A stretch of DNA of 38,380 nt from JBBKWQ01 sp037969115 (GCA_037969115.1 JBBKWQ010000023.1:1-38380), one strand, 5' to 3'; positions 1 through 8,651 are shown, counted from the first letter of the stretch. Program-made: numbers and translations. Notes: a model not told the origin generated them from the letters alone.

Positions 1-284
1 ACCTCGGGCTGGCCGGGTTCGTCGAGATGCCCTTCGGCAACCCAGGCGGCGTGGGCGCGTGACATGAAGTCGACGAATTCGGCGTCGTGCACGGCATGGA
101 TCGGGTCGAGCCCGAGGTCGGGCGCGTCGACGAGCTTGGCGCCGGCGGCCCGCAGCCCTGCGCCGAGTGTGTCGCCGCGTTCGGGCTCCTCGTCGCCCCG
201 CTCACGCACGCCGAGCCAGTATCCACCGCCAGGCGCATGACCGCGGTGGCGATCGGTCCAGACCACCGGCATGCGCAGGGTCAT
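1..284 (-). CDS. Histone deacetylase-like amidohydrolase, partial (N-terminus only)
   Basis: The first 94 codons of a leftward gene are visible; the rest lies beyond the window edge. The N-terminus reads MTLRMPVVWTDRHRGHAPGG, then YWLGVRERGDEEPERGD, and later DPIHAVHDAEFVDFM. The HAPGG...W.GVRE..DE.PER start and the I..VHD.EFV.F block are typical of the bacterial histone deacetylase / acetylpolyamine amidohydrolase family, which are zinc enzymes that deacetylate small amines. The catalytic His-Asp residues fall outside the window. The ATG lies 33 nt after the aldehyde dehydrogenase stop on the same strand, so it is probably the last gene of that operon. Deacetylation of an N-acetylated amine intermediate is possible but is inference. 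The family call is fairly safe; the substrate is unknown. Confidence 0.72.
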   Translation of the reverse strand, partial: MTLRMPVVWTDRHRGHAPGGGYWLGVRERGDEEPERGDTLGAGLRAAGAKLVDAPDLGLDPIHAVHDAEFVDFMSRAHAAWVAEGHLDEPGQPE

Positions 285-317
285 GGCAGAACTCAGATCG
301 CTCCGCAGGCCACGTGG

Positions 318-1895
318 TCAACTCCGCCGAACATGCGTGCGCGACTGTTCACGCAGGTACTGCTGCAGGTAGTAGGGGCCGCCGCCGAGCTTGCCGGCCG
401 TGCCACTGCGCTTCCAGCCACCGAACGGTTGCACGCCGGGCCACGCTCCGGTGGTGGCGCCGGCCGCGCGATTTACGTAGACGACGCCGGCCTCGATCTC
501 GTCGAAGAACGTGTTGATCTCGTCGTCGTCCTCGGAGAACAGACCGGCAGTCAGCCCGTACGGCAACTCGTTGGCCCGCGCGATTGCTTCGCGGAACGAC
601 GCCACCGCCCGGACAGCGATCAGCGGCAGGAAGAGTTCCGTGGTCCAGATCGCGGAGTCGTCCGGTGCACGCACCACGGTGGGTGCCACGTAATTGCCCG
701 CGGCGTGATGCCCGTCGCTCAGGCGCACGCCGCCGGTGAGCACCTCGCCCGACCGCTCGACATCGGCGACCGCGACCTCGAACCGGTCGAGCGCACGTCG
801 GTCGACCACCGGTGACAGGAAACCTCCCTCGTCGAGTGGGCTCGTCGACGGCACCGCACGGGCTCGCGCGACGAGCCGCTGGGTGAACTCGTCGGCCACC
901 GCTTCGTGGACGAACACGCGAGACGCAGCCGAGCACTTCTGGCCCCCGAAACCGAACGCACTGCGCGCCGTGCCCTCCACGGCGAGTTCGAGGTCGGCCG
1001 ATGCGGTGACGATGACCGGGTTCTTACCACCCATCTCGCAGATCGCCGGTTTCGGGTGCGACGTGGAGAACGCGCGGATGATCGACATGCCGACCGTACT
1101 CGACCCGGTGAACGTCACGCCGTCGACGCCGGGATGATGGACGAGCGCTGCTCCAACGTCCCCGTCACCGGTCAGGATGTTGACGACACCCAGCGGAACG
1201 CCGGCATCGACAAGGGCTCGGTACACGAGGTGCCCGGAGTACGAACCGATGGGCGACGGCTTGGCGATGACCGCATTCCCGGCCGCGAGTGCTGCTCCCG
1301 CCGGGCCGCCGATCAGCGCAGATGGATAGTTGAACGGCCCGATCACCGCCCACACGCCGTAGGGACGCAACACATCACTGGTGACCTCCGCGTCGCTGAA
1401 GCGTTCCATGGGCATCGCAAATCCGTCGTGTTGACGCATGGCGTGCGTGCAGTACCGGATCAGATCGGCCGTTTCCTCGACCTCGCCGATCGCTTCGAGC
1501 CGGTTCTTGCCGTTCTCCCACGAGAGCGCGGCCCCGTCGGCGACCGATCGCTCGGAGATCAGGTTGGCGGCCCGCTCCAGGATGTCGCACCGCACCGCCC
1601 AATGTGTCGCCGCCCACGCTGTTTGCGCGGTGCGGGCAGCTGCGACCGCGTTGTCGACGTCTTCGGCGGTCGCAGATGTGAAGTGTCCGACCTCGACGGC
1701 GTTGTCGACCGGCGACACCGTGGTGAACGTTTCGCCGAACTGCTCGCGATCGCCGATCCGGAGCGGGTGTGTCGCGCCGAGTCGCGCTCGCACGGCGGAC
1801 GACGACGCTGTGTAGGCGGCCTGGAGCTCGGTATCGTCGGCCGCGAGGGTGGCGTAGGTGACACGAAAATCGCCCATGGACGCGAACTCTGACAC
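318..1895 (-). CDS. NAD(P)-dependent aldehyde dehydrogenase, P5C-dehydrogenase-like
   Basis: This is a 525-residue ALDH-superfamily protein. It shows the cofactor-site block GPFNYPSALIGGP, the VTFTGSSTVG loop, the general-base Glu in CEMGGKNPVIV, and the catalytic Cys in FGFGGQKCSAASRVFV. The GGQKCSA form of the cysteine motif is characteristic of 1-pyrroline-5-carboxylate / glutamate semialdehyde dehydrogenases and close relatives, so a semialdehyde of an amino acid is a likely substrate (inference). The annotated start is a GTG (VSEFASMGDF); an ATG six codons downstream (1877) is an equally possible start, and neither has a strong ribosome site. It lies between the DUF1185 gene (93-nt gap) and the deacetylase-like gene, in the leftward operon that begins with the Rieske oxygenase. 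A final oxidation step to a carboxylic acid such as glutamate would fit. Confidence 0.88.
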   Translation of the reverse strand: MSEFASMGDFRVTYATLAADDTELQAAYTASSSAVRARLGATHPLRIGDREQFGETFTTVSPVDNAVEVGHFTSATAEDVDNAVAAARTAQTAWAATHWAVRCDILERAANLISERSVADGAALSWENGKNRLEAIGEVEETADLIRYCTHAMRQHDGFAMPMERFSDAEVTSDVLRPYGVWAVIGPFNYPSALIGGPAGAALAAGNAVIAKPSPIGSYSGHLVYRALVDAGVPLGVVNILTGDGDVGAALVHHPGVDGVTFTGSSTVGMSIIRAFSTSHPKPAICEMGGKNPVIVTASADLELAVEGTARSAFGFGGQKCSAASRVFVHEAVADEFTQRLVARARAVPSTSPLDEGGFLSPVVDRRALDRFEVAVADVERSGEVLTGGVRLSDGHHAAGNYVAPTVVRAPDDSAIWTTELFLPLIAVRAVASFREAIARANELPYGLTAGLFSEDDDEINTFFDEIEAGVVYVNRAAGATTGAWPGVQPFGGWKRSGTAGKLGGGPYYLQQYLREQSRTHVRRS

Positions 1896-1988
1896 ATCCC
1901 AGGGTCTGGGGGAAGTGGGTTGTCGACGTGGAGCGTGGCGTGGCCCACAACACGTGGATGTCGTGAGCGAACGTCGCGCGCGTCGAAC

Positions 1989-2579
1989 TCAGCGGAGTCC
2001 GTCATCACCGGCGATCTCGTCGATCGTGAAACCCCCGATTCGATGATGGGGTCGCTCACCCGTCGTCATCACGAGTACGTACACCACCTCGTCGGGTCGA
2101 GGCGCATCGGGCACGACGACCGGCTGCACGTCGTAGTGGCTGCGCAGGTAGCTCGCATGGAGGTGCACCAGCGGCACGTCGAGCTGACAGCCGAGAACTC
2201 CGACCTTCTTGCTCGACGGGACCATGGCCTTCGGGCCACCGAGTGCCTCGCGCAGTCCGGCACCACCGGGGACATGCCACGCGGCGGCGATCTCGAGCTC
2301 ACCGTCGACGCCGACGATCGCTCCCTTCCCGTAGCCCTCGATGGTGTCACCACCAGCGACGAGCGCGTCGCGCAACTCCGCGGCGAGTTCGGTCCCGAGC
2401 GGCCCGAGCGCTTGCATCCAGTGCTGGATGGCGGACTCGTCGGCGAACGATCCGACGAACGGGTTGTGCACGACCGCAGCGACCGAGCCGCATCGATGCA
2501 CCCGATCGAGCGCCCGCCCGCCTGCCTCGTGCACACACTCCGTGACGAGGTGGATCTTTCGCACGCGTGGTTCGTTCAT
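1989..2579 (-). CDS. DUF1185 / 'amino acid synthesis' family protein
   Basis: This 196-residue protein matches what I know of the AA_synth (DUF1185, PF06684) family. It has an N-terminal RKIHLVTECVHEAGGRAL segment, VAAVVHNPFVGSF, a GYGKGAIVGVDGELE block, GGPKAMVPSSKKVG, the DVPLVHLHASYLRSHYD stretch and a C-terminal PDAPRPDEV segment. The biochemical role of the family is poorly defined. It is commonly found in catabolic loci for amines or amino-acid-like compounds rather than in biosynthesis. Its ATG overlaps the Rieske oxygenase stop by 4 nt (ATGA), so the two genes are probably translationally coupled. The tight coupling suggests it handles a product of the oxygenase or protects a labile intermediate, but this is inference. 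Confidence 0.82.
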   Translation of the reverse strand: MNEPRVRKIHLVTECVHEAGGRALDRVHRCGSVAAVVHNPFVGSFADESAIQHWMQALGPLGTELAAELRDALVAGGDTIEGYGKGAIVGVDGELEIAAAWHVPGGAGLREALGGPKAMVPSSKKVGVLGCQLDVPLVHLHASYLRSHYDVQPVVVPDAPRPDEVVYVLVMTTGERPHHRIGGFTIDEIAGDDGLR

Positions 2580-3775
2580 GTGAGCTCATCCGCGAGCAAC
2601 GCGTCGACAACCATGCCACCGAATCGGTGGGTGGGACCCTCCCAGTGCGGCGACAACCGACCCCCTTCGTACGCCGGTGAACGTCGACCGCGTTGCAGCC
2701 GTTCGAGCACATCGAGGTCTTCGCGGTTCAGGTCACTCCACATCTGCAACGTGGCGGCACGCTGCGCTGCGAAACGGTCGCCGGCAGCTGCCTCGTCACC
2801 GATCAGGAACACGTGGATCTCCTCGACCGAGCGGTCGGGAGCGAGCGGCGTGACCGAGAAAACGCTGAGCTGATCGGCGAAGATCTCGACACCCAACGAT
2901 GGGAATCGGAGGAACCAACGACCCGACCGTGTCTGCTCGTCGGTGAGATTCGGATAGTGCGGCAGATCGCTGCCGCGCCCCTCGGTGATGGACGGCGCGA
3001 CGTACCCGTTGTGGAAGACGTCGCCGACCCACTCACCCGACCAGCGCGTGTGCATCGGTGCGTGCTTGAGGAGCTGTGGGTGGATCGAGAACACGTGGTA
3101 GCCCTCCATGTAGTTCTCGAACGCGAATTTCCAGTTGGCGGCGACCTCGAACCGGAGCACGCCGGCCCATCGCAGGGTCGACAGGTCGTACTCGCCGGCG
3201 AGTTCGACGAAGGGTGCGACCCAATCGCTGAGAGCCGGTGCTCGCCCGTCGAGGTTGACGAACACGCAGCCGTTCCACGTGTCGCAGCGCACCGGTAGCA
3301 GATCGAGGTCGGGCCCTGCGTCACCTCGGAATCGGCTGTGGACGCCCGGCCCGCCGAAATGCGGTCGAGCACGAAGTCCGCCGTTCAGGCCGTAGGTCCA
3401 TTGGTGATACGGACACGTGATCGTCGGCTTCTGGCACGCTGCAATGACGAGTTGTGCGCCGCGGTGTCGGCAGACGTTGTGGAACGCGCGGATCACCGAA
3501 TCGTTGCCGCGCACGATCACGAGGGGAGCACCGGCCGCTTCGGCCGGTTTCATGCTGCCCGGCGCGGCGAGCTCAGCCGTTGCGCCGACGAACACCCACG
3601 ATCGTGCGAAGATCCGCTCGTGCTCGAGGTCCAGCCATCGCTGGTCGACGTAGGCCGGGCCCGGCAACCCGGAAGCCTCCTCGATCGGGGCATGCGCGCC
3701 TGCGATGCCCTCGTCGCCGATGAGGAGGCGAACTCGGTCGGTCCAACGGCTATCGGTCGTCACGGTGCGCGGCAT
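2576..3775 (-). CDS. Rieske non-heme iron oxygenase, alpha subunit
   Basis: This is a ring-hydroxylating-type oxygenase alpha subunit of 399 residues. The N-terminal Rieske [2Fe-2S] motif reads CRHRGAQLV, then CPYHQWTYGLNG (C-x-H...C-x2-H). The mononuclear iron site is in ENYMEGYHVFSIHP (N...YH....H). Family members of this length with this YMEGYH block include glycine betaine monooxygenase (GbcA) and stachydrine demethylase, as well as aromatic oxygenases. The ATG at 3775 is chosen because AGGA sits 5 nt upstream; a GTG at 3790 is an in-frame alternative without such a site. It heads the leftward operon and diverges from the XRE-cupin regulator across an inverted repeat. No reductase partner is in the window. 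With a dimethylglycine dehydrogenase-like protein opposite, N-demethylation of a betaine-type compound is the favoured role (inference). Confidence 0.88.
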   Translation of the reverse strand: MPRTVTTDSRWTDRVRLLIGDEGIAGAHAPIEEASGLPGPAYVDQRWLDLEHERIFARSWVFVGATAELAAPGSMKPAEAAGAPLVIVRGNDSVIRAFHNVCRHRGAQLVIAACQKPTITCPYHQWTYGLNGGLRARPHFGGPGVHSRFRGDAGPDLDLLPVRCDTWNGCVFVNLDGRAPALSDWVAPFVELAGEYDLSTLRWAGVLRFEVAANWKFAFENYMEGYHVFSIHPQLLKHAPMHTRWSGEWVGDVFHNGYVAPSITEGRGSDLPHYPNLTDEQTRSGRWFLRFPSLGVEIFADQLSVFSVTPLAPDRSVEEIHVFLIGDEAAAGDRFAAQRAATLQMWSDLNREDLDVLERLQRGRRSPAYEGGRLSPHWEGPTHRFGGMVVDALLADELT

Positions 3776-3827
3776 CTCGATCCTGATCACGAACAGGGAA
3801 CAGACTCATCCACCAAACGGGACTTGC

Positions 3828-3855
3828 ATGACAATTTCATCAGTAATATTGTCAT
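3828..3855. promoter_or_regulatory. Inverted-repeat operator in divergent promoter region
   Basis: ATGACAAT (3828-3835) and ATTGTCAT (3848-3855) are perfect 8-bp inverted arms separated by 12 nt. The site is AT-rich in a GC-rich background. It contains a near-consensus -10 hexamer, TAATAT (3844-3849), about 10 nt upstream of the regulator's GTG start. It lies between the divergently transcribed Rieske operon and the XRE-cupin gene. Binding and autoregulation by the XRE-cupin protein is the simplest interpretation but is inferred. Confidence 0.6.
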
Positions 3856-3859
3856 CGAA

Positions 3860-4483
3860 GTGGCAGCCGGGCAAGCGAGCAATTCGACGCCGGATCCATT
3901 GGCGGAGCTCGGGTCCGAGATCCGCAACCTTCGCAAGGCGCGGGAACTCACCCTCGAGCAGCTCAGCGTGGCCTGCGGTCGTTCGGTCAGCTTTCTCAGC
4001 AAGATCGAGCGAGGTGTTTCGCGGCCGTCGTTGACGGCGCTGCAGGACATCGCCGAGGCGTTGTCCGTCCAGATCGGCTGGTTCTTCGACGAGACCGATC
4101 AGCCACCCGTCGGGGAACGTCCCTACATCGTGCGATCCACCCGCCGTCGCCGCCTCACCTACAGCGAGATGTCCACGACCGACTACCTCGGATTCGAAGA
4201 CCACTTGCTGTCGGCGACACTCGACGGCGAGCTCGCGATCGGCATGTCGCGGTACCACCCGGGTGGCTCCACCGGTGACGACATGCAGAGCCACGAGGGC
4301 GAAGAGGCGGGCCTTCTGATCGACGGCTCGATCCAGCTGACCATCGACGACGAGGTCTTCACCCTCGAAGCCGGCGACAGCTTCTCCTTCGCCAGCCACA
4401 TCCCACACTGCTACGCGAACTGCTCCGACTCCGACGCCGTCATCGTGTGGGCGAACACTCCCGTCTCGCTCCGGCAGAAGTAG
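3860..4483 (+). CDS. XRE-family regulator with C-terminal cupin domain
   Basis: The protein is about 207 residues. The N-terminal helix-turn-helix of XRE type covers LGSEIRNLRKARELTLEQLS, then CGRSVSFLSKIERGVSRPSL and LQDIAEAL. A cupin domain with HPGGSTGDD, HEGEEAGLLIDGSIQLTID and GDSFSFASHIPHCYAN follows. This MerR/XRE-cupin architecture is common in regulators of amine, amino-acid and polyamine catabolism (PuuR-like), where the cupin binds a small ligand. No ATG is available in frame near the domain start, so the GTG at 3860 is preferred. It lies about 10 nt after a TAATAT -10 hexamer, giving a very short leader with no Shine-Dalgarno sequence. It is followed after 17 nt by the dehydrogenase, so the two are probably co-transcribed. 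The inverted repeat just upstream suggests autoregulation. Confidence 0.86.
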   Translation: MAAGQASNSTPDPLAELGSEIRNLRKARELTLEQLSVACGRSVSFLSKIERGVSRPSLTALQDIAEALSVQIGWFFDETDQPPVGERPYIVRSTRRRRLTYSEMSTTDYLGFEDHLLSATLDGELAIGMSRYHPGGSTGDDMQSHEGEEAGLLIDGSIQLTIDDEVFTLEAGDSFSFASHIPHCYANCSDSDAVIVWANTPVSLRQK

Positions 4484-4500
4484 AACAGCAGGAGGCGGTG

Positions 4501-6993
4501 GTGACGACCGTCGATCCCGAGTCGTCCGCTGCGCCACGAACCCTTCCCGAACGTGCCCGAGTCGTGGTCATCGGCGGTGGGAACATCGGTGCATCGGTGT
4601 TGTATCACCTCGCCAAGGAGGGATGGACCGACACCGTTCTGCTCGAGAAGGCAGAGCTCACCAGCGGAGCGACCTGGCACGCGGCCGGCCTCGTGAGTCG
4701 CATGGTCGGCGGCTACAACCTCGGGTCGTGGCACGACTACGCGATCGACCTCTATCGCAGCATGGAAGCCGAGACCGATCAGGCGGTCGGCCTGCACACG
4801 TGTGGCTCGCTGCGTGTCGCCACGTCACCCGAGCACGTCGACTGGATCAGGCATCTCTATGACGGGGTGGTGGCGCGCGGGAACGACGCGTACCTCGTCT
4901 CGCCCGACGAGGTGGCGATCCTCAACCCGTTGTACGACGTCGCTGCTGCCGGTGTTCTGGAAGCGATCTACACCCCCGACGACGGGCATGTCGACCCGGC
5001 GAGCGTCTGCATCGCCATGGCGAAGGGCGCCCGCCAGCTCGGGGCTACCGTGATCCGCAACTGTCGAGCCGTCGATGTGACGTTGCTCGCCGACGGATCA
5101 TGGAGGATCGACACCGAGCTCGGGTCGGTCGTCGCGGAACACGTCGTCAACGCCGGCGGCTATCACGCACGGCAGATCGGTGCCTTCAGCGGGCTCGACC
5201 TTCCGATCGTGCCGATGATGCACCACTACGTCGTCACGGACGACGTCCCGGAGTTCATCGACATGGAGGCGGAGATCCCGGTGACACGTGACGACTACTT
5301 CTGCGGGTACCTGCGGCGCGAACAGACCAGTGCACTGATCGGGCTCTACGACAAGCAGGACCCGCAGGCAGTCTGGCTCGACGGCTGTCCATGGGAGTCG
5401 GTGAGTGAGCTGTTCGAGCCGAACTGGGAAGGCATCTCGCCGTGGCTCGAGCATTGCTTCGAGCGCTTCCCGTCGCTCGCCGACCTGGGCATCAAGCACG
5501 TCGTCAACGGTGGCATCACCTACACCCCTGACGGAGCCATGATGCTGGGGCCGGCTCCAGGGCTGCGCAACTACTGGCTGGCCTGCGGTACCACGGTGGG
5601 AATCGCGTGGGGACCCGGAGCCGGTCGCACGCTCGCCCAATGGATGGTGCACGGAGCGGCCGACATGTCGACGCGCATGTGGGATCCCCGCCGGTTCGGA
5701 GTCTGGGCCGACCACGACTTTGCGATCGCCCGGGCGAAGGAGGACTACACACTTCGCCAGGCGATGCCGTTTCCGCAGCATCAGCGACATGCCGGACGCA
5801 ACATCAAGCTGTCGGGCGCCCACGCCCGGACCGCCGCGCTCGGTGCCGTGTTCGAAGAGGCTGGGGGATGGGAACGCCCTCGGTTCTTCGACGTTGATTC
5901 GATTGGCGGTGTCGAACCGTTCGGCTGGCGGCGAACCGCAGTGTTCGACGCGGTCCAGGCCGAGGCGCGAGGCGTGGCCGAGCGCGTCGGCCTCGGCGAT
6001 TTCTCAGCGTTCGCCAAGTTCGAAGTCACCGGACCCGGCGCCCATGCGTTTCTCGAGCGAGTCTGCGCGAACCGGATGCCTCGCGACGTCGGTCGTACCG
6101 CTCTGACCCTGTTGCTCAATGAGCGGGGGACCATCGAGGGCGAGGCCACCGTGGTGAGAACGGCCGTCGACCGGTTCTGGTTCGTCACCGGTGCGCCGTC
6201 CGAACGCCGCGTCTGGGATCTGCTCTCGCATCAGCTCCCCGCTGCGGACGGCGACCGGGAAGGGCAGGTCGAACTCGTCAATCGCACCGACGAGTTCGGT
6301 GTGCTGACGCTGGCCGGCCCGAGAGCCCGCGAGGTGTTGAGGGAGACCACGACGCTCGACCTGAGCGACGAAGCGCTGCCCTGGATGCGGGCGGCCGAGA
6401 CCGAGATCGCGGGCGCCCGCGCAGTCGTCGTGCGCCTCTCGTTCACCGGCAGACTCGCGTGGGAGATCCACGCCCCGAACGACGGGCTGGGCGACGTGTG
6501 GGATGCGCTCTGGAACGCCGGAGTTCCGCACGGCATCACCGCGTTCGGGTCGAAGGCGATCGACGTGCTGAGGATGGAGAAGGCGTTCCGGAGCGCTCAC
6601 GAAATTTCGAACGACGTATCTCCATTCGAGGTCGGTCTCATCCGAATGGTGAAACCGGAGCCTGCGTTCACGGGGCAATCCGCACTCGACCAGCGCATCG
6701 CTCGCGGTGGCGGGCGGACCCGCGCGACGTATGTCGAAGTGCACAGTCCCGACGTCGACCCTCTCGGTGGCGAAGCGGTGATGCACGGCGAGCGGGCCGT
6801 GGGCACCCTCACGTCGGTCGCGAGGTCGCCGAATTTCAATCGCACGTTCGCGTTCGTGTTCGTGCCGCCGGAGCTGACCGAGCCCGGCACCGAACTGTCG
6901 ATCTCGCTGTTCGGTGAGCCGGTTCGGGCAACCGTTCTGGCCGAGCCGGCCTTCGACGCGACCAACGACGTCGTCGCGGGCCGGGTGCCGTGA
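4501..6993 (+). CDS. Dimethylglycine/sarcosine dehydrogenase-like FAD protein with GcvT domain
   Basis: This protein of about 830 residues has the three-part layout of DMGDH/sarcosine dehydrogenase. An N-terminal DAO-type FAD domain carries VVVIGGGNIGASVLYHLA and SGATWHAAGLVSRMVGG, where the His of TWHAAG is the residue that covalently binds FAD in DMGDH. A central FAO_M-type region follows, and then a C-terminal aminomethyltransferase (GcvT/folate-binding) region that includes FGSKAIDVLRMEKAFRS and ends with GEPVRATVLAEPAFD. The length is close to that of mitochondrial DMGDH. The family oxidatively removes N-methyl groups, passing formaldehyde equivalents to tetrahydrofolate. The start is GTG 4501, preceded by AGGAGG with 5-nt spacing. 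It follows the XRE-cupin regulator closely. With the Rieske oxygenase opposite, it suggests stepwise N-demethylation of a methylated amine or amino acid. The exact substrate cannot be read from sequence. Confidence 0.88.
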   Translation: MTTVDPESSAAPRTLPERARVVVIGGGNIGASVLYHLAKEGWTDTVLLEKAELTSGATWHAAGLVSRMVGGYNLGSWHDYAIDLYRSMEAETDQAVGLHTCGSLRVATSPEHVDWIRHLYDGVVARGNDAYLVSPDEVAILNPLYDVAAAGVLEAIYTPDDGHVDPASVCIAMAKGARQLGATVIRNCRAVDVTLLADGSWRIDTELGSVVAEHVVNAGGYHARQIGAFSGLDLPIVPMMHHYVVTDDVPEFIDMEAEIPVTRDDYFCGYLRREQTSALIGLYDKQDPQAVWLDGCPWESVSELFEPNWEGISPWLEHCFERFPSLADLGIKHVVNGGITYTPDGAMMLGPAPGLRNYWLACGTTVGIAWGPGAGRTLAQWMVHGAADMSTRMWDPRRFGVWADHDFAIARAKEDYTLRQAMPFPQHQRHAGRNIKLSGAHARTAALGAVFEEAGGWERPRFFDVDSIGGVEPFGWRRTAVFDAVQAEARGVAERVGLGDFSAFAKFEVTGPGAHAFLERVCANRMPRDVGRTALTLLLNERGTIEGEATVVRTAVDRFWFVTGAPSERRVWDLLSHQLPAADGDREGQVELVNRTDEFGVLTLAGPRAREVLRETTTLDLSDEALPWMRAAETEIAGARAVVVRLSFTGRLAWEIHAPNDGLGDVWDALWNAGVPHGITAFGSKAIDVLRMEKAFRSAHEISNDVSPFEVGLIRMVKPEPAFTGQSALDQRIARGGGRTRATYVEVHSPDVDPLGGEAVMHGERAVGTLTSVARSPNFNRTFAFVFVPPELTEPGTELSISLFGEPVRATVLAEPAFDATNDVVAGRVP

Positions 6994-7025
6994 GGATCCA
7001 GGCCGTCGAGCGCAGATGCCCTGAG

Positions 7026-7226
7026 CTACGCGCCTGATCCCTCGAAGTGTTCGATGTCTGCGTCGCTGCCGGGAAAGAACAGCGACTGGTGTCCGTCGTC
7101 ACCCCAACGAACCACGTAGGGCGGGCCACCGTCTGCTCCTCGTACCTCGAGGATCTCGGCGTCGCGCTGTGGTTCACCTACGCGATGCCCGCGGATCACG
7201 ATGCGGTCTCCGACACTCGCCTTCAT
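7026..7226 (-). CDS. DUF1918 domain protein
   Basis: A small protein of about 66 residues that begins MKASVGDRIVIRGHRVG, continues with AEILEVRGADGGPPYVVRW and ends in a LFFPGSDADIEHF block. This is the typical form of DUF1918, a family widespread in Actinobacteria whose molecular role is not established. The ATG at 7226 is preferred because a strong purine-rich site (GGAGGAGGA) ends 4 nt upstream. A GTG five codons earlier overlaps that ribosome site and is unlikely. The gene is convergent with the dehydrogenase and divergent from the SQR operon, and has no obvious functional tie to either. Confidence 0.85.
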   Translation of the reverse strand: MKASVGDRIVIRGHRVGEPQRDAEILEVRGADGGPPYVVRWGDDGHQSLFFPGSDADIEHFEGSGA

Positions 7227-7353
7227 GGGGTCCTCCTCCACTCCTGGTTTCAGTCAGACCGATCGGCGTCGATCGGAACAGAGTCATAGGTCCCGCACCG
7301 ACGATGCGCGGCATTTCGGGACCAAAGCCCGTAGTGCCCGACAACCCGTGGCG

Positions 7354-7369
7354 ATACGGTGTGGGGTAT
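7354..7369. promoter_or_regulatory. CsoR/CstR-type operator candidate at the SQR start
   Basis: The 16-bp string ATACGGTGTGGGGTAT shares the pattern ATAC-N5-GGGGTAT with the site upstream of the second persulfide dioxygenase and the one between the CsoR-family gene and sulP. It overlaps the ATG of the SQR gene (7368). A repressor bound here would block initiation. The left half is degenerate (GG instead of CC), so the assignment is tentative. Confidence 0.4.
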
Positions 7370-8609
7370 GAACAAGTTAGTCATCCTCGGCGGTGGAACC
7401 GGTGGCACGCTCGCTGCGAACCGCCTCCGCAAGAAGTTCGACGCCGCCTCGTTGCAGATCGACGTGGTCGATCAGGACAACCAGCACGTGTATCAGCCCG
7501 GCTTGCTGTTCGTGCCCTTCGGCCTGACCGAACCCGACGAGATCGTTCGTCGTCGTGACCGGCAGCTCCGCAAAGGCATCAACTATCACCAGAGCGCGAT
7601 CGAGTCGGTCGACATCGAGGCGAAAACCGTGCTGCTCGACAACGCGACCACGCTCAGCTACGACGTGCTCCTCGTGGCGACCGGCTCGGTGTTGCAGCCG
7701 GAGGAGACCGACGGATTGCTCGGTCCGGGATGGATGGAGAGCGTTTTCACCTTCTACGACATGGAGGGGGCGACGGCGCTCGCCGCCAAACTCGAAGAGT
7801 TCGAGTCGGGCAACATCGTGATCAACGTGATCGACATGCCCATCAAATGTCCGGTCGCGCCACTCGAGTTCGCGTTCCTCGCCGATTGGTATTTCACGGA
7901 CCGGGGTATTCGAGACGACGTCACCATCACGTACGTCACTCCCCTCGATGCGGCCTTCACGAAGCCGACCGCTTCAGCCACCTTGTCGTCGCTGCTCAGC
8001 GAGAAGAACATCGAGCTCATCACCGAATTCAACACGGGAGAGGTCGACGGCGACGCCAAGAAGCTCATCGGCTACGACGGGAGCGAAGTGCCGTTCGACC
8101 TGGCGGTCGTCATCCCACTCCACGGCGGCGCGGCGTACGTGAACGATTCGCCGGGTCTCGGCGACGAACTCGGGTTCATCCCCACCGACAACGCAACCCT
8201 CCAGTCGACGGTGAAACCCGACATCTTCGTGCTCGGCGATGCGGCCGACCTGCCGGCGTCGAAGGCCGGTTCGGTGACGCACTTCGAGGGCGAAGTCTTG
8301 ATCGAGAACATCGCCGCCTTCCTCGACGGTCGCGAGCTCGAAGCACGCTTCGACGGTCACGCCAACTGCTTCATCGAGACGGGATTCTCGAAGGCACTGC
8401 TCATCGACTTCAACTACGACACCGAGCCGGTTGGGGGCCACTATCCGGGCCCGATCGGGCTGCCGCTCCTCAAGGAATCACGGATCAACCATCTCGGCAA
8501 GCTGATGTTCCAGTCGTTCTACTGGCACGGCTTGCTCCCCGGCCGCGACATTCCCGGGCTCGGGCCCGACATGCCGACCGCCGGCAAGAACAAGTCCGCC
8601 GCGCTGTGA
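7368..8609 (+). CDS. sqr: Sulfide:quinone oxidoreductase (SQR)-type flavoprotein
   Basis: The protein is about 413 residues. It has an N-terminal FAD-binding motif (VILGGGTGGTLAANRLR), the QPGLLFVPFG segment, the VATGSVLQPEE strand and the FAD-contacting VLGDAADLPASKAGSVTHF block. Cys161 lies in MPIKCPVAPLEF, and a second Cys lies near residue 327 in HANCFIETG. These two positions match the catalytic cysteine pair of SQRs, which oxidise sulfide to a protein-bound persulfide or polysulfide and pass electrons to quinone. The C-terminal FYWHGLLPG region would form the membrane-associated tail. The ATG at 7368 is used; a GTG three codons upstream is possible. The DsrC-like and DsrE2-like genes follow on the same strand, consistent with sulfane-sulfur handover. 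A candidate CsoR-type operator overlaps the start. Confidence 0.85.
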   Translation: MNKLVILGGGTGGTLAANRLRKKFDAASLQIDVVDQDNQHVYQPGLLFVPFGLTEPDEIVRRRDRQLRKGINYHQSAIESVDIEAKTVLLDNATTLSYDVLLVATGSVLQPEETDGLLGPGWMESVFTFYDMEGATALAAKLEEFESGNIVINVIDMPIKCPVAPLEFAFLADWYFTDRGIRDDVTITYVTPLDAAFTKPTASATLSSLLSEKNIELITEFNTGEVDGDAKKLIGYDGSEVPFDLAVVIPLHGGAAYVNDSPGLGDELGFIPTDNATLQSTVKPDIFVLGDAADLPASKAGSVTHFEGEVLIENIAAFLDGRELEARFDGHANCFIETGFSKALLIDFNYDTEPVGGHYPGPIGLPLLKESRINHLGKLMFQSFYWHGLLPGRDIPGLGPDMPTAGKNKSAAL

Positions 8610-8651
8610 TCATCTCGCACGCGCCGGATCAAACAGAAAGGACACGATGAC

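Noticed and set aside
3338..3859. Extension of the XRE-cupin regulator upstream to 3338
   Set aside because: It would overlap the Rieske gene on the other strand and the operator region, and has no domain content before residue 1 of the helix-turn-helix.
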